Below, piece by piece: positions 35,855-46,241 of a DNA stretch of 64,000 nt. A program made the position numbers and the translations under genes. Under the pieces are notes generated by a model, which was given only the letters and a program-made list of their open reading frames with translations, was not told the DNA's origin and ran no database searches. Origin of the DNA: Aestuariibaculum sp. M13 (lineage in GTDB: Bacteria; Bacteroidota; Bacteroidia; Flavobacteriales; Flavobacteriaceae); the NCBI RefSeq assembly GCF_024723255.1, contig NZ_JANIAC010000002.1, positions 434,001 to 498,000 on the forward strand, in the 5' to 3' direction. Within the stretch, counting starts at the first letter, position 1; every line of letters begins with the position of its first letter.

Positions 35855-37285
35855 ATGATTTTGAAAAACATACATTTTACAAAACTTAAAACATTATCAC
35901 TTCTGTTATGCATGTTTGGTTTGTTCTTTTCAGTTCAGGCGCAAACATCAACTGATAGTATTTTTAGCCTGGAAGAGTATTTAGGTTATGTAAAACAATA
36001 CCATCCTATTGTGAAACAGGCACAGCTAATCGCTTCCGAGGGAGAAATAAAACTTCTTAAAGCACGTGGTGCTTTCGACCCTAAAATAGAAGTCGATTAT
36101 AGTAAAAAGAAATTCACAGGAACTGAATATTACGATAAGTTAAACGCTGCCTTTAAAATTCCTACCTGGTACGGGATTGAACTTAAAGCTAATTACGAAA
36201 ATAATGAAGGCTACTACCTCAATCCGGAATCAAAAGTTCCTGAGGACGGACTGTACAGTGCAGGTGTTTCCATGTCGTTAGCCAAAGGATTTTTAGCTAA
36301 TGAACGTATGGCAACCCTAAAACAAGCCAAGCTTTACAAAGATATTAGTCTTAACAAACAAAGTCTGACTACTAATGAGGTACTTTATAATGCCATTGAA
36401 ACCTATTTTAACTGGTTGAAATGCTATCAGGAATTTAAAGTTTATACCGATTACCAAACCAATGCTGACGAACGCTTAAAAAATGTGATTACCAGCTTTG
36501 AAGCAGGCGACAAACCTGCTGTAGATACTTTAGAAGCCAGCATCAATTTTAAAAACAGAGCACTGGATGTTGAAAAATCGCGTATTAAATACATTAAATC
36601 TCAACTGGAATTATCCAATTACCTGTGGTTAGAAGATAATACTCCTGTTGAACTTGACTATAGCTTAATCCCCGATGTAAATTCACCATTTATAGCAGAT
36701 AGAGTTTTAAATAGTAGTCTCCTTGAAATTTCAGATGATCTTCTTGAAAATCATCCTAAAATACAAGCTTTAGCTTTGCAAAGGCAACAATTAATTTTTG
36801 AAAAACGTTTAAACAATAATAATCTGCTTCCGAAAATAGATGTACAATACAACTTTTTAACCAGCGATTACGAAAAATTAAACACCTTAAACACGCAAAA
36901 CTATAAAGCCGGACTAAATATTAGTATGCCTCTGTTTCTGCGTAAAGAACGTGCTGATTTAAAACTTACGAAACTAAAATTGCAGGATATCGATTTTAAT
37001 TTATCGTCAACCAAAGTCACTTTACTAAACAAAATCAATGCAGTACAACAGGAAATCGAATCATACGAAAAACAAAGTGATATTGTGCAAAATCTGGTTA
37101 ATGATTACAAACAATTGGTTATAGCTGAAGAGAAGAAATTTGAACTTGGGGAAGGCTCTTTATTTCTAATTAATTATAGAGAAGCCAAACTTATTGAAAC
37201 CGAATTAAAAAATATTGAAGTCACAAATAAGGTCTTAACGACTAAAGCTAATTTTGCGCAAATATTAAATACCTTAGAAGATTAA
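35855..37285 (+). CDS. TolC-family outer membrane efflux protein
   Basis: A 476-residue protein with signal peptide (LLCMFGLFFSVQAQ). It shows the TolC double repeat of long helices: SLEEYLGYVKQYHPIVKQAQLIASEGEIKLLKARGAFDP near the N-terminus and a second helical half after about residue 300. It forms the outer-membrane channel of the tripartite exporter. It lies 23 bp after the adaptor gene and ends the operon at a strong terminator. An exported substrate is not encoded nearby. Confidence 0.9.
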   Translation: MILKNIHFTKLKTLSLLLCMFGLFFSVQAQTSTDSIFSLEEYLGYVKQYHPIVKQAQLIASEGEIKLLKARGAFDPKIEVDYSKKKFTGTEYYDKLNAAFKIPTWYGIELKANYENNEGYYLNPESKVPEDGLYSAGVSMSLAKGFLANERMATLKQAKLYKDISLNKQSLTTNEVLYNAIETYFNWLKCYQEFKVYTDYQTNADERLKNVITSFEAGDKPAVDTLEASINFKNRALDVEKSRIKYIKSQLELSNYLWLEDNTPVELDYSLIPDVNSPFIADRVLNSSLLEISDDLLENHPKIQALALQRQQLIFEKRLNNNNLLPKIDVQYNFLTSDYEKLNTLNTQNYKAGLNISMPLFLRKERADLKLTKLKLQDIDFNLSSTKVTLLNKINAVQQEIESYEKQSDIVQNLVNDYKQLVIAEEKKFELGEGSLFLINYREAKLIETELKNIEVTNKVLTTKANFAQILNTLED

Positions 37286-37305
37286 AAATTCAATTTTATA
37301 AAAAT

Positions 37306-37346
37306 AAAAAAAAGCCTTTCAATAAAAACTGAAAGGCTTTTTTATT
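37306..37346 (+). terminator. Terminator of the exporter operon
   Basis: AAAAAGCCTTTCA pairs with TGAAAGGCTTTTT around ATAAAAAC and is followed by T's. A near-copy lies at 41753-41791 on the other side of the GH2 gene. Confidence 0.9.
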
Positions 37347-37688
37347 TAGTAAACTTCATGTCAGCTTAAACAGTTTAGCTCACTTACCACAATTAATAGA
37401 GCCTCTTAGATATTTAGAAAAACAAATTTGAGAACCTTTTAATGTTGTTTTATTTTTAAATCTTAAAAATTAAGATTAGAGCCAATTCTTTTCATCTATA
37501 CATCCATTTCACTGGAGAATAAAAAATAAACAAAACAATAGTGTGCTCGAACACAATTTATTATTATCTTCATCCCGCAAAAATAATATTTGTTAATTAC
37601 ATGGTTATAAAAGCCGCATTAGATGAACTATTTCAGCAATGAAATCAACTATAATTTTATACTAATCATTTTGAAAATATAATAATTA
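37347..37688. promoter_or_regulatory. Regulatory region upstream of the GH2 gene, with CRP-like palindrome
   Basis: This 342-bp AT-rich gap contains TGTGCTCGAACACA (37542-37555), which has the TGTG-N6-CACA layout of CRP/FNR-family sites. A clear TAnnTTTG box at a fitting distance is not seen. No gene is supported here. Confidence 0.35.
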
Positions 37689-40600
37689 ATGAAAAAATCT
37701 GCTCTTGGATTAATGCTGTGTTTCGTTGCACATTGTTATGTAGCTTCGGCACAACTTAAAGGATTTACTTATGGCGACAGAGAAGCTCCAACTGGTAAAG
37801 AATGGGAATCACCTTCTCACATAGCTCATAATAAAGAACAACCTCGTGCTACTTTTTTCTCTTTTAAAGAAGTTAATACGGCTCGTAAAGTTTTACCTGA
37901 ACATTCTGAATATTGGAAATCATTAGACGGTACATGGAAATTTAACTGGGTAAAACACCCCGATTTACGTCCTATCGAGTTCTTTAAACCTCAGTTTGAT
38001 GTTAGTAACTGGGATGATATTTCTGTTCCTTCCAACTGGAATATTTATGGACTTAATAAAGATGGAAAACAAAAATATGGAACCCCTATTTACTGTAATC
38101 AGCCTGTAATTTTTCAACATACTGTCGCCTTAGATGACTGGAGAGGTGGCGTTATGCGAGAGCCAGCCAAAGACTGGGTAACCTATGATGCGCGCAATGA
38201 AGTTGGTTCTTATCGTCGGAATTTTGAAATCCCTGAACATTGGGATGGACGCGAAATTTTTATTCAATTTGATGGTGTAGACTCTTTCTTCTACCTATGG
38301 ATAAATGGCGAATACATTGGTTTCTCTAAAAACTCCCGAAATGCCGCAGCATTTAATATTAGTAAATACATAAAAAAGGGTAATAATATAATTGCTGCCG
38401 AAGTGTATCGTAATTCTGATGGTTCTTTCCTTGAAGCACAAGATATGTTCAGACTGCCTGGAATATTCAGAACTGTACAATTGTATGCTACACCTAAAGT
38501 TCAAATTCGTGATCTTTTCGTACTTCCAGAACTTGATGATAGCTTTAAAACTGGTTCCTTGAAGATTTCAGCTGATATTCGAAACTTTAATAAAAAGACA
38601 GCTAAAGGCTACAAAGTAGACTATTCGTTATTCGAAAACACACTTTATTCTGACGAAAACAGCCATGTTAAAGACGCAATTGCAAGGGCAACTATACCTA
38701 TTGTAGAAGGAAACGAACAAGCAAATACTTCCGCCATAATGCATATTACCTCTCCAAAATTGTGGTCTGCTGAGAAACCTTATCGCTATACGCTTGTAGC
38801 TCAGCTAAAAGATAAAACAGGTAAAGTCGTTGAAACGATTTCTACATATACGGGATTCCGGGAAGTGGTAATTAAAGATACGGCAGCAGAAGATGACGAA
38901 TTTGGTTTAGCTGGTCGTTACTACTATATAAATGGTAATACAGTAAAACTTAAAGGTGTTAATCGACATGAAACAAACCCTAAAACGGGACATACACTTT
39001 CTCGTGAACAAATGGAACAAGAAGTAATGTTAATGAAGCGCGCTAACATTAATCATGTTCGTAACTCTCACTACCCTCCCGATCCTTACTGGTACTACCT
39101 TTGTAATAAATACGGAATTTATCTTGAGGACGAAGCTAACATTGAATCACATCAGTATTATTATGGCGAAGCATCACTATCGCATCCACCTGAGTGGCAA
39201 AATGCCCATGTTGGACGTGTGGTTGAAATGACGCATCAAAACAAAAACCACCCTTCCATTGTTATTTGGTCTCTTGGTAACGAAGCCGGGCCTGGTAAAA
39301 ATTTTGAACATGCCTACGATGCCTTAAAACAAATTGATATCTCACGACCGGTTCAGTATGAACGCAACAACAGCATTGTCGATATGGGATCCAATCAATA
39401 CCCTTCAATTGGCTGGATGAAAAGTGCGGTTACCGGCACCATGGGAATTAAATATCCGTTTCACATTTCAGAATATGCCCACTCTATGGGTAATGCCTGC
39501 GGTAACTTAATTGATTATTGGGAAGCTATAGAATCTACCAATTTCTTTTGTGGAGGAGCTATTTGGGACTGGATTGACCAGGCCATATACAATTATAAAG
39601 CTGATGGTACTTCATATCTAGCATATGGTGGCGACTTTGGAGACAAACCTAATAGCGGACAGTTTGTGATGAACGGAATCCTTTTTGCCGAACGCGACCC
39701 AAAACCTCAATATTTTGAAGTAAAAAAAGTATATCAGAACATTGGAGTTAAGGCTTTGGATTTAAAAAATGGAACATTCGAAGTTTTCAATAAATATTAT
39801 TTCAAATCACTCTCAGATTATAATTTAGAATGGTCTCTATGGGAAAACGGTTCAAAAATAGAAGATGGTCAATTAATCCTTGCTCCAATGGATGCAAGAA
39901 CAAAATCCGCAATATCCATCCCTTATAACTTTTCAGATTTTAAAACTCAGTCTGAATACTTTATAAAACTTCAGTTTACACTGAAAGAAAATCAACCATG
40001 GGCTAAAAAAAGTTATGTTCAGGCTGAGGATCAGTTTTTACTGAAAACAAAAACAGACATTCCTTCCATTGCCAAAATGACTAAAGCTGAGGGAGGTGAA
40101 AATGTTGAAATTATAGATTCTGAAAACAACATTAAAATTGTAAAAGGAAAAGGATTCATTGCTAAATTCAACATGCTTGACGGGTCGCTATTTGGACTAA
40201 ACTATGATGGCAATACAATTATTACTGATGGCTATGGTCCAAAACTCGATGCTTTCCGTGCCTTTGTTAATAACGATACATGGGGCTACCAAAGTTGGTA
40301 CGAAAAAGGTCTTCATAATTTAAAACACAAAACTATAAGTTCTAAAATTAAAACTAATGAAGATGGTACAGCTACGTTAGCTTTTACAGTTATTTCTCAA
40401 GCACCAAATGCCGCTCGGGAGCATGGTGGAACAAGTGGTAACGTTTTAAGTATTGAAAAACTTACAAATCGTAAATTCGATGAAAATGACTTTCGTTTTA
40501 TTACAAACCAAATTTGGACGGTTTATCAGGATGGTTCTATAGAATTGCAATCCAACATCAGTTCCAATGAACCCAAATTCGTACTACCACGACTTGGGTA

Positions 40601-41711
40601 TTCTATGACAATTCCAAAAAAATATAATAATTTCACTTATTATGGTCGCGGACCTATTGGTAACTATAACGATCGTAAAACGTCTCAAAATATTGAAAAA
40701 TATAACACCACGGTTAACGAAGAATTTATAAACTTTCCGAAACCTCAGGATATGGGGAATCACGAAGAAACACGCTGGTGTGCTTTGACTAACAACAATA
40801 CAGGTGCTGTATTTATATCGAATAACAGCATGTCTGTTAGTGCATTGCCTTATACTGCTCAGGCCATGGCGACATCTGCTCATATATACGAATTACCTAA
40901 AACTGGAGATACCACACTCCATCTCGATGTAAAAGTATCTGGTCTCGGAGGTGCCAGTTGCGGACAAGGAGGGCCTTTAACATACGATCGTGTTTATGCC
41001 GACCAATATGACTTTGGATTTATTATTCGTCCGGCTGGCGAGGATATAAATAGTATAGTTCATGTTGCGCCTGCAGGAGAAGTACCTATTGGGATGACAA
41101 GATCTACTACCGGAGCCGTAAGCCTTTCTTCTAGAAATAAGAGTTCCCAAATATGTTATTCTTTAAATGGAGGTAAGACTCATAACTACATAGAACCTAT
41201 ACCCCTTCGTACTGGAGGTACTGTGAAAGCCTGGTTTAAAGACAATAAAGATTCTGAAATTTCAATAACCTTTAATAAAATTGAAACCATTAAAACCACA
41301 GTGGCATTCGTTAGTAGTGAAGAACCAGGTAGCGGTAATACTGCCAAAAATTTAGTTGATGGTGACCCTGCTACTATCTGGCACACGATGTACTCGGTTA
41401 CGGTTGCACAGTTTCCGCACTGGGTGGACTTTGATTGTGGTGAAGCTAAATCCATTAAAGGATTCTCGTATATGCCGCGCCAGGACGGAGGTAATAATGG
41501 GAATATAAAAGATTATACCATTCATACTAGTCTTGATGGAAAAAACTGGGGCGAACCATTACACACTGGTAAATTTTCAAGTGATAGCAAAGCAAAACGC
41601 ATCGTATTTAAAGTTCCTATAAAGGCGCGTTTCATTCGCTTAACGGGAAAAAGTTCACATAACGGCCAGGATTTTGCCAGTGGTGCAAGCTTTGATGTTC
41701 TTGCTGAATAA
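37689..41711 (+). CDS. GH2 beta-galactosidase with C-terminal F5/8 type C (CBM32-like) domain
   Basis: A 1340-residue exported enzyme with signal peptide MKKSALGLMLCFVAHCYVASA. Domains in order: GH2 sugar-binding jelly roll (about 90-270), Ig-like domain, TIM barrel (about 410-700), DUF4981-like domain, and LacZ small-chain domain 5 (about 830-1110). A chitobiase/Fn3-like module (about 1130-1205) precedes a discoidin F5/8C module (about 1205-1340). Acid/base Glu532 is in IWSLGNEAGPG; nucleophile Glu595 is in HISEYAHSMGN. It should release terminal beta-galactose from a polysaccharide or glycoside. It is a single-gene unit converging on the glucan locus; substrate linkage to that locus is not shown. 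Confidence 0.93.
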   Translation: MKKSALGLMLCFVAHCYVASAQLKGFTYGDREAPTGKEWESPSHIAHNKEQPRATFFSFKEVNTARKVLPEHSEYWKSLDGTWKFNWVKHPDLRPIEFFKPQFDVSNWDDISVPSNWNIYGLNKDGKQKYGTPIYCNQPVIFQHTVALDDWRGGVMREPAKDWVTYDARNEVGSYRRNFEIPEHWDGREIFIQFDGVDSFFYLWINGEYIGFSKNSRNAAAFNISKYIKKGNNIIAAEVYRNSDGSFLEAQDMFRLPGIFRTVQLYATPKVQIRDLFVLPELDDSFKTGSLKISADIRNFNKKTAKGYKVDYSLFENTLYSDENSHVKDAIARATIPIVEGNEQANTSAIMHITSPKLWSAEKPYRYTLVAQLKDKTGKVVETISTYTGFREVVIKDTAAEDDEFGLAGRYYYINGNTVKLKGVNRHETNPKTGHTLSREQMEQEVMLMKRANINHVRNSHYPPDPYWYYLCNKYGIYLEDEANIESHQYYYGEASLSHPPEWQNAHVGRVVEMTHQNKNHPSIVIWSLGNEAGPGKNFEHAYDALKQIDISRPVQYERNNSIVDMGSNQYPSIGWMKSAVTGTMGIKYPFHISEYAHSMGNACGNLIDYWEAIESTNFFCGGAIWDWIDQAIYNYKADGTSYLAYGGDFGDKPNSGQFVMNGILFAERDPKPQYFEVKKVYQNIGVKALDLKNGTFEVFNKYYFKSLSDYNLEWSLWENGSKIEDGQLILAPMDARTKSAISIPYNFSDFKTQSEYFIKLQFTLKENQPWAKKSYVQAEDQFLLKTKTDIPSIAKMTKAEGGENVEIIDSENNIKIVKGKGFIAKFNMLDGSLFGLNYDGNTIITDGYGPKLDAFRAFVNNDTWGYQSWYEKGLHNLKHKTISSKIKTNEDGTATLAFTVISQAPNAAREHGGTSGNVLSIEKLTNRKFDENDFRFITNQIWTVYQDGSIELQSNISSNEPKFVLPRLGYSMTIPKKYNNFTYYGRGPIGNYNDRKTSQNIEKYNTTVNEEFINFPKPQDMGNHEETRWCALTNNNTGAVFISNNSMSVSALPYTAQAMATSAHIYELPKTGDTTLHLDVKVSGLGGASCGQGGPLTYDRVYADQYDFGFIIRPAGEDINSIVHVAPAGEVPIGMTRSTTGAVSLSSRNKSSQICYSLNGGKTHNYIEPIPLRTGGTVKAWFKDNKDSEISITFNKIETIKTTVAFVSSEEPGSGNTAKNLVDGDPATIWHTMYSVTVAQFPHWVDFDCGEAKSIKGFSYMPRQDGGNNGNIKDYTIHTSLDGKNWGEPLHTGKFSSDSKAKRIVFKVPIKARFIRLTGKSSHNGQDFASGASFDVLAE

Positions 41712-41752
41712 TCTAACACAAATAAATTTGACACTTTTAAAAGCTCGAACAT

Positions 41753-41791
41753 AAAAAAAAGCCTTTCAATAAAATTTGAAAGGCTTTTTAC
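41753..41791. terminator. Bidirectional terminator between GH2 and GH3 genes
   Basis: AAAAAGCCTTTCAA pairs with TTGAAAGGCTTTTT around TAAAAT, with A and T runs on both sides. It can serve both converging units. Confidence 0.9.
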
Positions 41792-41804
41792 CAACTAAAC
41801 TAGA

Positions 41805-44084
41805 TTAAAGTTCAAAATCCTGTTCTAAAACAGTTTCAGAACTTCCACCAACAAAAACTTTAAAATCACCTGACTCGAAAACAAACACTCCAGAGTTATC
41901 AAAGAAGCCTAATTCATTTTTAGTTAAAACAAAGTTTATCGTTTTTTTCTCATCAGGATCTAAGTCTATTAACTCAAATCCTTTTAACTCTTTTACAGGT
42001 CGGGTAATACTAGCTACTAAATCTCTTATATAGAGTTGAACAACTTCCTTCCCCTGAACATCTCCTGTATTTGTAATATCAACCGAAACTTTTACCTCTT
42101 CTTCATTTACTTTACTGATTTTAAGATTAGAATACGAAAATGTAGTATAACTTAACCCATGACCAAACGCATATAAAGGTTTATTACTTTCATCCGTATA
42201 ATGCGACCAAAACACTTCGTTTGGTGCTGGAATAACTGGTCGCCCGGTATTTTTATAATTGTAATAAATTGGCACCTGCCCCACATGTCTTGGGAAAGAC
42301 ATAGGTAACTTTCCACTTGGGTTATAATCCCCATACAACACCTGTGCTATGGCGTGACCGCTCTGTGTTCCCAACTGCCAAGCCTCTACAATTGCCGGAA
42401 TATGTTTGTCTGCCCAGGTAATAGCCAATGGTCTTCCATTGTTTAATACCAAAACAATATTCTTGTTTACAGCATATACAGCTTCTAATAATTCCTGTTG
42501 TACACCTGGTAAATCTAAATCAACTCTACTTCTTGCCTCTCCACTTTGAAAACCATGCTCCCCTAGAACCATGACCACAACGTCAGCATTTTTAGCAACA
42601 GAGATAGCTTCTAAAAACCCACTTTTATCAGACATATTAATATTTAATTCCTTTGCAAAAGTAGTTTCTCCATAAACTAAATCGGCTCCTTTAGCATACG
42701 TTAGTTTATTTTCTGAATACTGCTGCATCCCTTCTAAAACTGAAACCGCAGTACTATCTTTCGCTGCAATGCGCCAGCTTCCTAGCGGACTTGTCTTATC
42801 GGCAGCCAAGGCTCCTATTAAAGCTATATTCTGACCACGTTTCTTTAATGGTAATAACTGATTCTCATTCTTTAAAAGCACAATTGATTTCTTAGCGACA
42901 TCTAAAACAGCATCATTAATTTCTTTGCTACCTATTACTTCCTTTTCGGTTTCGCTGTCACAATATTTGTAAGGATCATCGAACAGTCCTAATTCAAACT
43001 TTACTCTTAGAATGCGCTTTACCGCATCATCAATTAAAGCTTCATCTACCTGCCCTTCTCTAACAAGGTTTGCTAATTCATCAACATAGGCATAGGATTC
43101 CATATCCATATCGGAACCGGCAGTAACTGCTAATCTTGCGGCTCCCTTTTTATCTTCAGCAAAACCGTGTGCCATCATTTCATTTATTGAACCCCAATCG
43201 GAAACTACAAAACCATCATAATTCCATTTTCCTTTTAAAATGTCACGCTGCAAAAAAGCATTTCCAGTTGCCGGAATACCGTTTAATTCATTAAACGAAT
43301 TCATAAAAGTTTTCACGCCGGCATCGGCTGCAGCCTTAAACGGTGGAAAAATGATGTTATTCAATGTCGAGGTTCCTATATCGACGGTATTATAATCTCT
43401 TCCTGATTCTGAAAAACCATAACCCGCCCAATGTTTGGCACAGGCTGCAATGGTTTCTGAAGATGATAAATCATCACCTTGAAATCCTTCTACACGAGCT
43501 ACGGCTATTTTACTACCCAAAAACGGATCTTCACCTGCGCCTTCCATAACACGTCCCCAACGGGCATCTCTGGAAATATCAACCATGGGTGCAAATGTCC
43601 AGTTTATACCTGCCGCTGCAGCTTCCTTTGCAGCCACCTCAGCCGATTTTTTTATAGCTTTCAGATCCCAACTAGCAGCTTCTGCTAATGGAATAGGACT
43701 TAAAGTTTCATAACCGTGAATCACGTCGAAACCAATAATTAACGGAATTCCTAAACGGGTTTCTTCAACCGCTATTTTCTGAACGGCTTTAACCTCTTTT
43801 ACACCGCGAACATTTAACATCGAGCCAACGTAACCTTTCTTTAAATGCTCGTACTTTTTAGCAGCATCGCCCGAAGACGGCGTTGGACCCGTAACATCCC
43901 AAAATCCGTTGTACTGATTCATCTGGCCAATTTTTTCTTCCAACGTCATTTTAGCTAATAAACTGGTTACTTTTTGTTCAATACCATCTGCTTTTATTTC
44001 AGTATTTACTTTTGCATTTTCTTTACATGAACTGTTAAAAATGAAAAGCAATATAAGTATCTTATATATGCGTTTTGTTTTCAT
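41805..44084 (-). CDS. GH3 beta-glucosidase (lipoprotein)
   Basis: A 759-residue GH3 enzyme with a lipoprotein signal (ILILLFIFNSSCKE, lipid Cys20). The N-terminal barrel has EKIGQMNQ, GFDVIHGY, FAPMVDISRDARWGR, KHWAGYG (about 217-223) and nucleophile Asp296 in GFVVSDWGSI. The second domain holds the general-acid region and ends in the Fn3-like C-terminal domain (about 660-755, GKEVVQLYIRDL). It should cleave beta-gluco-oligosaccharides from the non-reducing end. It starts 1 bp after the GH16 gene, so it is the last gene of the glucan locus. Confidence 0.95.
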   Translation of the reverse strand: MKTKRIYKILILLFIFNSSCKENAKVNTEIKADGIEQKVTSLLAKMTLEEKIGQMNQYNGFWDVTGPTPSSGDAAKKYEHLKKGYVGSMLNVRGVKEVKAVQKIAVEETRLGIPLIIGFDVIHGYETLSPIPLAEAASWDLKAIKKSAEVAAKEAAAAGINWTFAPMVDISRDARWGRVMEGAGEDPFLGSKIAVARVEGFQGDDLSSSETIAACAKHWAGYGFSESGRDYNTVDIGTSTLNNIIFPPFKAAADAGVKTFMNSFNELNGIPATGNAFLQRDILKGKWNYDGFVVSDWGSINEMMAHGFAEDKKGAARLAVTAGSDMDMESYAYVDELANLVREGQVDEALIDDAVKRILRVKFELGLFDDPYKYCDSETEKEVIGSKEINDAVLDVAKKSIVLLKNENQLLPLKKRGQNIALIGALAADKTSPLGSWRIAAKDSTAVSVLEGMQQYSENKLTYAKGADLVYGETTFAKELNINMSDKSGFLEAISVAKNADVVVMVLGEHGFQSGEARSRVDLDLPGVQQELLEAVYAVNKNIVLVLNNGRPLAITWADKHIPAIVEAWQLGTQSGHAIAQVLYGDYNPSGKLPMSFPRHVGQVPIYYNYKNTGRPVIPAPNEVFWSHYTDESNKPLYAFGHGLSYTTFSYSNLKISKVNEEEVKVSVDITNTGDVQGKEVVQLYIRDLVASITRPVKELKGFELIDLDPDEKKTINFVLTKNELGFFDNSGVFVFESGDFKVFVGGSSETVLEQDFEL

Positions 44085-44085
44085 A

Positions 44086-45195
44086 TTATTGGTATACTTT
44101 TACGTAATCAATCTCCATAACAGCCTCAGTAAAGTTGGGATCAATGGTAAACCAACTTCCACCAAGTGCTACATTTAAAATCAAAAACTGTGGTTTATCA
44201 TACGGCCAGGTAGTCACATTCTTAGTGGCTGGATTATAAGTGTATTTTAAATCGCCATCAATCAAAAACTGTAGTTCGTCTTCGTTCCAAATTAAGGAAT
44301 ATATGTGAAACGATGTCGCGTAGTCGGTCACTGTGGTTTCTCCTACTTTTACATTTTCGCAACCCCCGGAACAAGACAAGGTATGTGTGGCACTTGAAAC
44401 CACAGTTGCATTATGCCCCCAGTGTTCCATAATATCTATTTCACCGCACTCAGGCCAACCAACTTCATCAATGTTGGCTCCTAGCATCCAAATGGCTGGC
44501 CATGTTCCCTGTCCGCTTGGTAACTTCGCTCTTACGTCGATTCGTCCATAAGTAAACTCATATTTATCTTTAGTCAATAATCTTGCGGAGGTATAAGCCG
44601 AGCCCTGATAATCTTCCTTTTTAGCAATAATTTTCAACAGACCGTTTTCAACCTTCACATTATCTGAACGGTTGGTATAATATTGTTTTTCGCCATTTCC
44701 CCAGCCACAAATATCGGGACAACCATTACCTATATCGTACCCCCATTTTGAAGCGTCGGGAACACCATTTGTATTAAATTCATCAGACCAAACTAACTGT
44801 AAATCATTTGAAGCCACGTAAACCATCACCTTTTTAAATGTACTAATCTCATGGCCTGTTTTGGAATATGCAAATGCAGTGATTACATATTCATTAGTGC
44901 CTTCATTAATAAATGTATATTCAAAAACACCGGTTGTATTTTTAACTTCCTGTTGAGATTCTACTTTAAAACCATAGGAATCGGCATTATCTGCATGTAT
45001 CGAGACAGTAATTACTCCAGAGCCATCTCCATTAGGATTATTAGTGTCTGTTCCCAAAACATCAACCATTAAGGTTAAATTAGTAGGTATAATATCTTTT
45101 GGGGTATCTGGTGGGCTTAAATCATCGCTACCTCCTGAACAAGACAATAGCAGCCATAAGCCTATATTTAGAATATAAAGCATCTTTTTTATCAT
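44086..45195 (-). CDS. GH16 endo-beta-glucanase (laminarinase-like) lipoprotein with PKD-like domain
   Basis: A 369-residue protein with lipoprotein signal (LNIGLWLLLSCSGG, lipid Cys19). A PKD-like beta-sandwich follows (about 38-128). The GH16 domain (about 132-369) has the catalytic signature GEIDIMEHWG with Glu252, Asp254 and Glu257. The beta-bulge form ExDxME is that of laminarinases and other GH16_3-type enzymes. It should cut beta-1,3 or mixed-linked glucans at the cell surface. The PKD module is shared in sequence with the next two lipoproteins upstream. Confidence 0.93.
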   Translation of the reverse strand: MIKKMLYILNIGLWLLLSCSGGSDDLSPPDTPKDIIPTNLTLMVDVLGTDTNNPNGDGSGVITVSIHADNADSYGFKVESQQEVKNTTGVFEYTFINEGTNEYVITAFAYSKTGHEISTFKKVMVYVASNDLQLVWSDEFNTNGVPDASKWGYDIGNGCPDICGWGNGEKQYYTNRSDNVKVENGLLKIIAKKEDYQGSAYTSARLLTKDKYEFTYGRIDVRAKLPSGQGTWPAIWMLGANIDEVGWPECGEIDIMEHWGHNATVVSSATHTLSCSGGCENVKVGETTVTDYATSFHIYSLIWNEDELQFLIDGDLKYTYNPATKNVTTWPYDKPQFLILNVALGGSWFTIDPNFTEAVMEIDYVKVYQ

Positions 45196-45266
45196 TATAT
45201 TTTGTTTGAAATTTTCTAAATGCAGGAGATTAATTAAATAACCTCCTGCTATAGCTATATATCAAA

Positions 45267-46223
45267 TTACGGTTGAACTGGTTTTTCTGTTTGAAATAAG
45301 CAATACCAGGCATAACCGGGTTCAGTAACCCGAACTTCCAGCGTGCTATCTGTAATTTCTATGATTTCAAAACTACTACTACCCACATACCAGCTCATAA
45401 AACCACCATCTGAAAAATTAATGGTTGTTCCTCGATAAGGTTCATTATCAGGGTCATTTTGATCGATAGTGGCAATAGATGTAGAAGGTACAAGCTGCAC
45501 ATTTTTAACGCCAGCTAAAGACGGTACTACATCTGCACCATGACACGTATCACCAGTGACACCTAAATTACCAGCATAGGTGCCCGGAACATAAGCATCC
45601 CCGACAGTTTGTTCAAAAGTTAAAGTCCCATCAGCGGCCTGGGTAAAGACCATTTCGGCATCGTACATACATAATTTATCAGGGTGCCAGGCATTAGACT
45701 GAAACCAGGCCGGATATCTATGTTCTCCTCCACTTGAAACTTCATTAGGGCCTAAACCTATATTTGATGGCTTATCGGCTGCCCAATACCAGGTTTTACT
45801 GGTCCCAGGGCCTCCACTTAAGAAATCTTTAGCCTCCTGGTCTTCGAACGAACTATAGACTTCTACAATCATAGACTTCGAACTTTGTGCGCCTCCTGTA
45901 CCTGATGCAATCACTGTTACGGTATAAGCATTAACGCCAACTTGAGTAAAACGGTGTATTGCCTCTCCTGTTGAAACTACGTTATCGGTATCGTCTCCAA
46001 AATTGAAAATATAAGTAAAGGCATTATCGGCTTTAGCGGAAAATTTCACAAAACCAGTACCATCACCATTGGGATTACTGGCATCTACTCCAATAATCTC
46101 GACATCCATCTGAATATTAGTAGGTGTTATTATATCACCTATTTCTAAATCTTCATCCTGACAGCTCATCGTAAAGAATAAAACTGCACAAAGCGGAATT
46201 AATATATATTTTAGTGTTTTCAT
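45267..46223 (-). CDS. PKD-domain surface lipoprotein of the glucan locus
   Basis: A 318-residue protein with lipoprotein signal (PLCAVLFFTMSCQDED, lipid Cys21). A PKD domain (about 35-125) has FNFGDDTDNVVSTGEAIHRF. The C-terminal half (about 130-318) is a beta-rich domain with SKTWYWAADKP, GGFMSWYVGSSSFEI and GYAWYCLFQ. I recall similar proteins annotated as glucan endo-1,3-beta-glucosidases, yet no GH signature is visible, so a glycan-binding role is more likely. It sits between the GH16 gene and a larger surface protein. Confidence 0.8.
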   Translation of the reverse strand: MKTLKYILIPLCAVLFFTMSCQDEDLEIGDIITPTNIQMDVEIIGVDASNPNGDGTGFVKFSAKADNAFTYIFNFGDDTDNVVSTGEAIHRFTQVGVNAYTVTVIASGTGGAQSSKSMIVEVYSSFEDQEAKDFLSGGPGTSKTWYWAADKPSNIGLGPNEVSSGGEHRYPAWFQSNAWHPDKLCMYDAEMVFTQAADGTLTFEQTVGDAYVPGTYAGNLGVTGDTCHGADVVPSLAGVKNVQLVPSTSIATIDQNDPDNEPYRGTTINFSDGGFMSWYVGSSSFEIIEITDSTLEVRVTEPGYAWYCLFQTEKPVQP

Positions 46224-46241
46224 CTTTCTGTTTTTTTATTC

